Below are positions 62,314 through 64,000 of a stretch of DNA of 64,000 bases, one piece after another (the stretch's first letter is position 1; each line of letters opens with the position of its first letter). Origin of the DNA: Psychrobacter sp. PL19 (GTDB lineage: Bacteria > Pseudomonadota > Gammaproteobacteria > Pseudomonadales > Moraxellaceae); contig NZ_JAGING010000001.1 of assembly GCF_017875835.1 (NCBI RefSeq), positions 1,736,001 to 1,800,000 on the forward strand, read 5' to 3'. Position numbers and translations under genes: made by a program. The notes under the pieces were generated by a model. That model did no database searches. It was not told the DNA's origin and saw only the letters and a program-made list of their open reading frames with translations.

Positions 62314-64000
62314 ATGGCTATTCTAATTAATGTAGTAAGAATTTCTGGGTTTAGAGGGATCTCAAACTTAGAGATAACTTTACCCAAAGTTGCAGTTCTT
62401 ATAGGTCAGAACAATGCAGGTAAAACTTCTATTATAAAAGCGTTGCAGGTTGCTCTTGGTGATTATGGAAGACACTTAACAGATGAAGATTTTTACATTA
62501 ATAGTAATGACAGTGTATGCTCAGAAATTATTGTGGACATCTCTATTGTCCCTGTAGATGAGAATAGTCAAAGAACAAATATGTTCTCTGATGAATGGAT
62601 TGAGGTTTTTGGTGACTGGGTTCAAGCTGATATTGAAGAAAATGACTTCGTAGCAATAAGAACGATTTGTGAAAAAGACAGTATTAAAGGCGGCTTTAAA
62701 GTTAGTCGCTATCCGTTATCTCGATGGCCTAGATTTGAAAATTGGACAGATGAATCAGCTAAGATAAATAATAAAATTTCAAAGCTTATCGATGCTATAC
62801 CATTTGTTGCTATAGATGCTCAGAGAGATATTTGTCAGGATTTACGTGAGAAAAATTCTTATATGGGTAAGGTTTTATCTGACATAAGTTTTGAAAGTGA
62901 TGATAAAGAAGCTCTTGAAGACCTGATAGCAGAACTCAATGAACGTGCGGTAGAGAAAAGTACAGTCTTAAGTGAGTTGAGAAAACATCTTGATTTACTA
63001 AATCAATCATTTGAAGGTCAAGGTCAAACCGATATAACACCATTTCCTAAAAAAATAAGAGATTTGTCAAAGCAATTTTCAATTCATTTTGGTGAAGATG
63101 AAGCGAACTCATTTTCTATGGAATATCATGGAATGGGAACGAGAAGTTGGGCTTCTATGCTCACAGTCAAGGCATTTATAGACATTTTGGAGAAAAAGCA
63201 TGTAGAGGAGGAAGAGTGCTTTTTCCCTATCATTGCAGCAGAAGAACCTGAAGCACACTTACACCCAAATGCTCAACGAACACTTTATAAGCAATTGACT
63301 GACATTAAGGGGCAAACGATCATAAGCTCTCATTCTCCTTACTTGGCTGCATTGGCAAATCAACAAGACTTGAGGGTAATAGCTAAAAGTAATGGTCAAG
63401 GTATTCGTGTTTTTTCTCTAAATGAAGCTTTACAACCAGAAGAGCTAAGAAAAATTCATCGTGAGGTTATTCACTCTAAAGGTGAATTGCTGTTCTCTAC
63501 TGCAATAGTCTTATCAGAAGGAGAGACTGAAGCTCAGGCTCTTCCCTTATTGTTCGAAAGATATTTTTCTAAAGCTCCTTTCAACTTAGGAATAAATTTC
63601 ATCGGAGTTGGTGGGTCAGGTTCAAAATACAAGCCATATTTAACATTTGCCAGAGATTTCAATATACCTGTTTTTATCTTTTCAGATGGGGAAGAAAAAC
63701 CAATAAAAGACTTACAAAAAGTATTTGATTCCTTGTTTGGTGGGATAGATATAACGACTGCCACAAACGTGACAATACTGGAAGATACTGATTTTGAAGG
63801 ATATTTGCTAAACAGTGGTTTCCAAGGAGAGATCGAGACCGCCATAAAAGCACATGATGGTGATGACAGAATTACCAAGTATATTTCAAACAAACAAGGC
63901 AACCAGACTAAAGCTGTAATCTCAGATAAACCACGATGTGAGACTTGCAATCAGCCAATTTATGAATGTGGTATATACGATTATTCTGATGATGATGGTT
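62314..64000 (+). CDS. OLD-family ATPase/TOPRIM nuclease (GajA-like), truncated by window edge
   Basis: Open to the last base with no stop: 562 codons are visible. The N-terminus INVVRISGFRGISNLE and Walker A GQNNAGKT (31-38) begin an SMC-like ATPase. FFPIIAAEEPEAHLHP is its Walker B with the signature-side acidic pair, and ISSHSPYLAALAN is the sensor. A TOPRIM-type nuclease follows with VLSEGETEAQALPLLF, FIGVGGSGSK and FIFSDGEEK. Near the end CETCNQPIYECG adds a small Cys cluster. This is an overcoming-lysogenization-defect family protein. In Gabija the same type (GajA) is paired with a UvrD-like helicase GajB, which might lie beyond the edge. Standalone OLD nucleases also exist. It trails the helicase-DUF4391 pair by 21 bases. 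Confidence 0.85.
   Translation, partial: MAILINVVRISGFRGISNLEITLPKVAVLIGQNNAGKTSIIKALQVALGDYGRHLTDEDFYINSNDSVCSEIIVDISIVPVDENSQRTNMFSDEWIEVFGDWVQADIEENDFVAIRTICEKDSIKGGFKVSRYPLSRWPRFENWTDESAKINNKISKLIDAIPFVAIDAQRDICQDLREKNSYMGKVLSDISFESDDKEALEDLIAELNERAVEKSTVLSELRKHLDLLNQSFEGQGQTDITPFPKKIRDLSKQFSIHFGEDEANSFSMEYHGMGTRSWASMLTVKAFIDILEKKHVEEEECFFPIIAAEEPEAHLHPNAQRTLYKQLTDIKGQTIISSHSPYLAALANQQDLRVIAKSNGQGIRVFSLNEALQPEELRKIHREVIHSKGELLFSTAIVLSEGETEAQALPLLFERYFSKAPFNLGINFIGVGGSGSKYKPYLTFARDFNIPVFIFSDGEEKPIKDLQKVFDSLFGGIDITTATNVTILEDTDFEGYLLNSGFQGEIETAIKAHDGDDRITKYISNKQGNQTKAVISDKPRCETCNQPIYECGIYDYSDDDG

Noticed and set aside
63534..63950. A 138-codon minus-strand frame near the right edge
   Set aside because: It is antisense to the OLD-family gene, whose plus-strand frame carries clear TOPRIM motifs.
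62314..64000. Calling the last gene Gabija gajA
   Set aside because: The domain content fits, but the helicase partner lies, if anywhere, outside the window; standalone OLD nucleases look the same.

Overview
The window looks like a chromosomal segment of a Moraxellaceae gammaproteobacterium, most likely Psychrobacter. The grounds are the protein flavour of the fatty-acid, formaldehyde and ArsH/ArsB genes, the moderately low GC, and a dispersed intergenic repeat. The genus is inferred; no rRNA or tRNA gene is present to confirm it.

Region 1 (1-12.9 kb) looks like ordinary chromosome. It holds a 5'-truncated fatty-acid oxidation alpha subunit overlapping a CaiB-type CoA transferase, two tandem paralogous long-chain acyl-CoA ligases, a VOC protein, a LysR regulator divergent from glutathione-dependent formaldehyde dehydrogenase, a YceI protein and one hypothetical gene. 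Three copies of a MITE-like repeat and an 8-bp tandem repeat lie between these genes.

Region 2 (12.9-30 kb) is a patchwork of insertion sequences (IS630, IS30, decayed IS3 and probable IS256) around an amide-nitrogen theme. It has a PxpA-type protein followed by an amidase, a second amidase of low-GC character, an MFS transporter-amidase operon with a divergent double-domain Lrp/AsnC regulator, an AmiS/UreI-type channel, and a visibly GC-rich fourth amidase. An arsenic block (arsC remnant fused to ArsH, then ArsB) lies in the middle.

Region 3 (30-34.7 kb) carries plasmid/ICE-like genes (DUF932, YqaJ-type exonuclease, gp3/RDF-like protein), each followed by its own terminator, and then an AlpA-type regulator.

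Region 4 (34.9-41.2 kb) is a second catabolic cassette: LysR, DUF3100 membrane protein, M20 amidohydrolase, aldehyde dehydrogenase and a 3-hydroxyisobutyrate-dehydrogenase-family protein.

Region 5 (41.5-51.7 kb) is a decaying accessory block. It contains umuC with an internal deletion, umuD frameshifted by a 14-bp duplication, a Sel1 gene split by an IS630 element, an intact Sel1 gene, a YkgJ protein, an undescribed glycine-rich membrane protein with a small partner, and a set of membrane-anchored and secreted OB-fold-like proteins. A decayed second alpA copy closes the block, so alpA copies bracket about 17 kb.

Region 6 (51.8-54.3 kb) is a third catabolic cassette: a PuuE-like deacetylase/allantoinase divergent from an NCS1 permease. 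Region 7 (54.4-64 kb) is defence-like: an AAA ATPase followed by an 18-codon stub, a CoiA-like nuclease, a two-membrane-segment zinc-ribbon-like protein, and a tightly packed SNF2-like helicase - DUF4391 - OLD-family ATPase/nuclease run that leaves the window. The best candidates for undescribed systems are the helicase-DUF4391-OLD operon, the glycine-rich membrane protein pair at 46.4-47.7 kb, and the OB-fold set at 48.8-50.9 kb.
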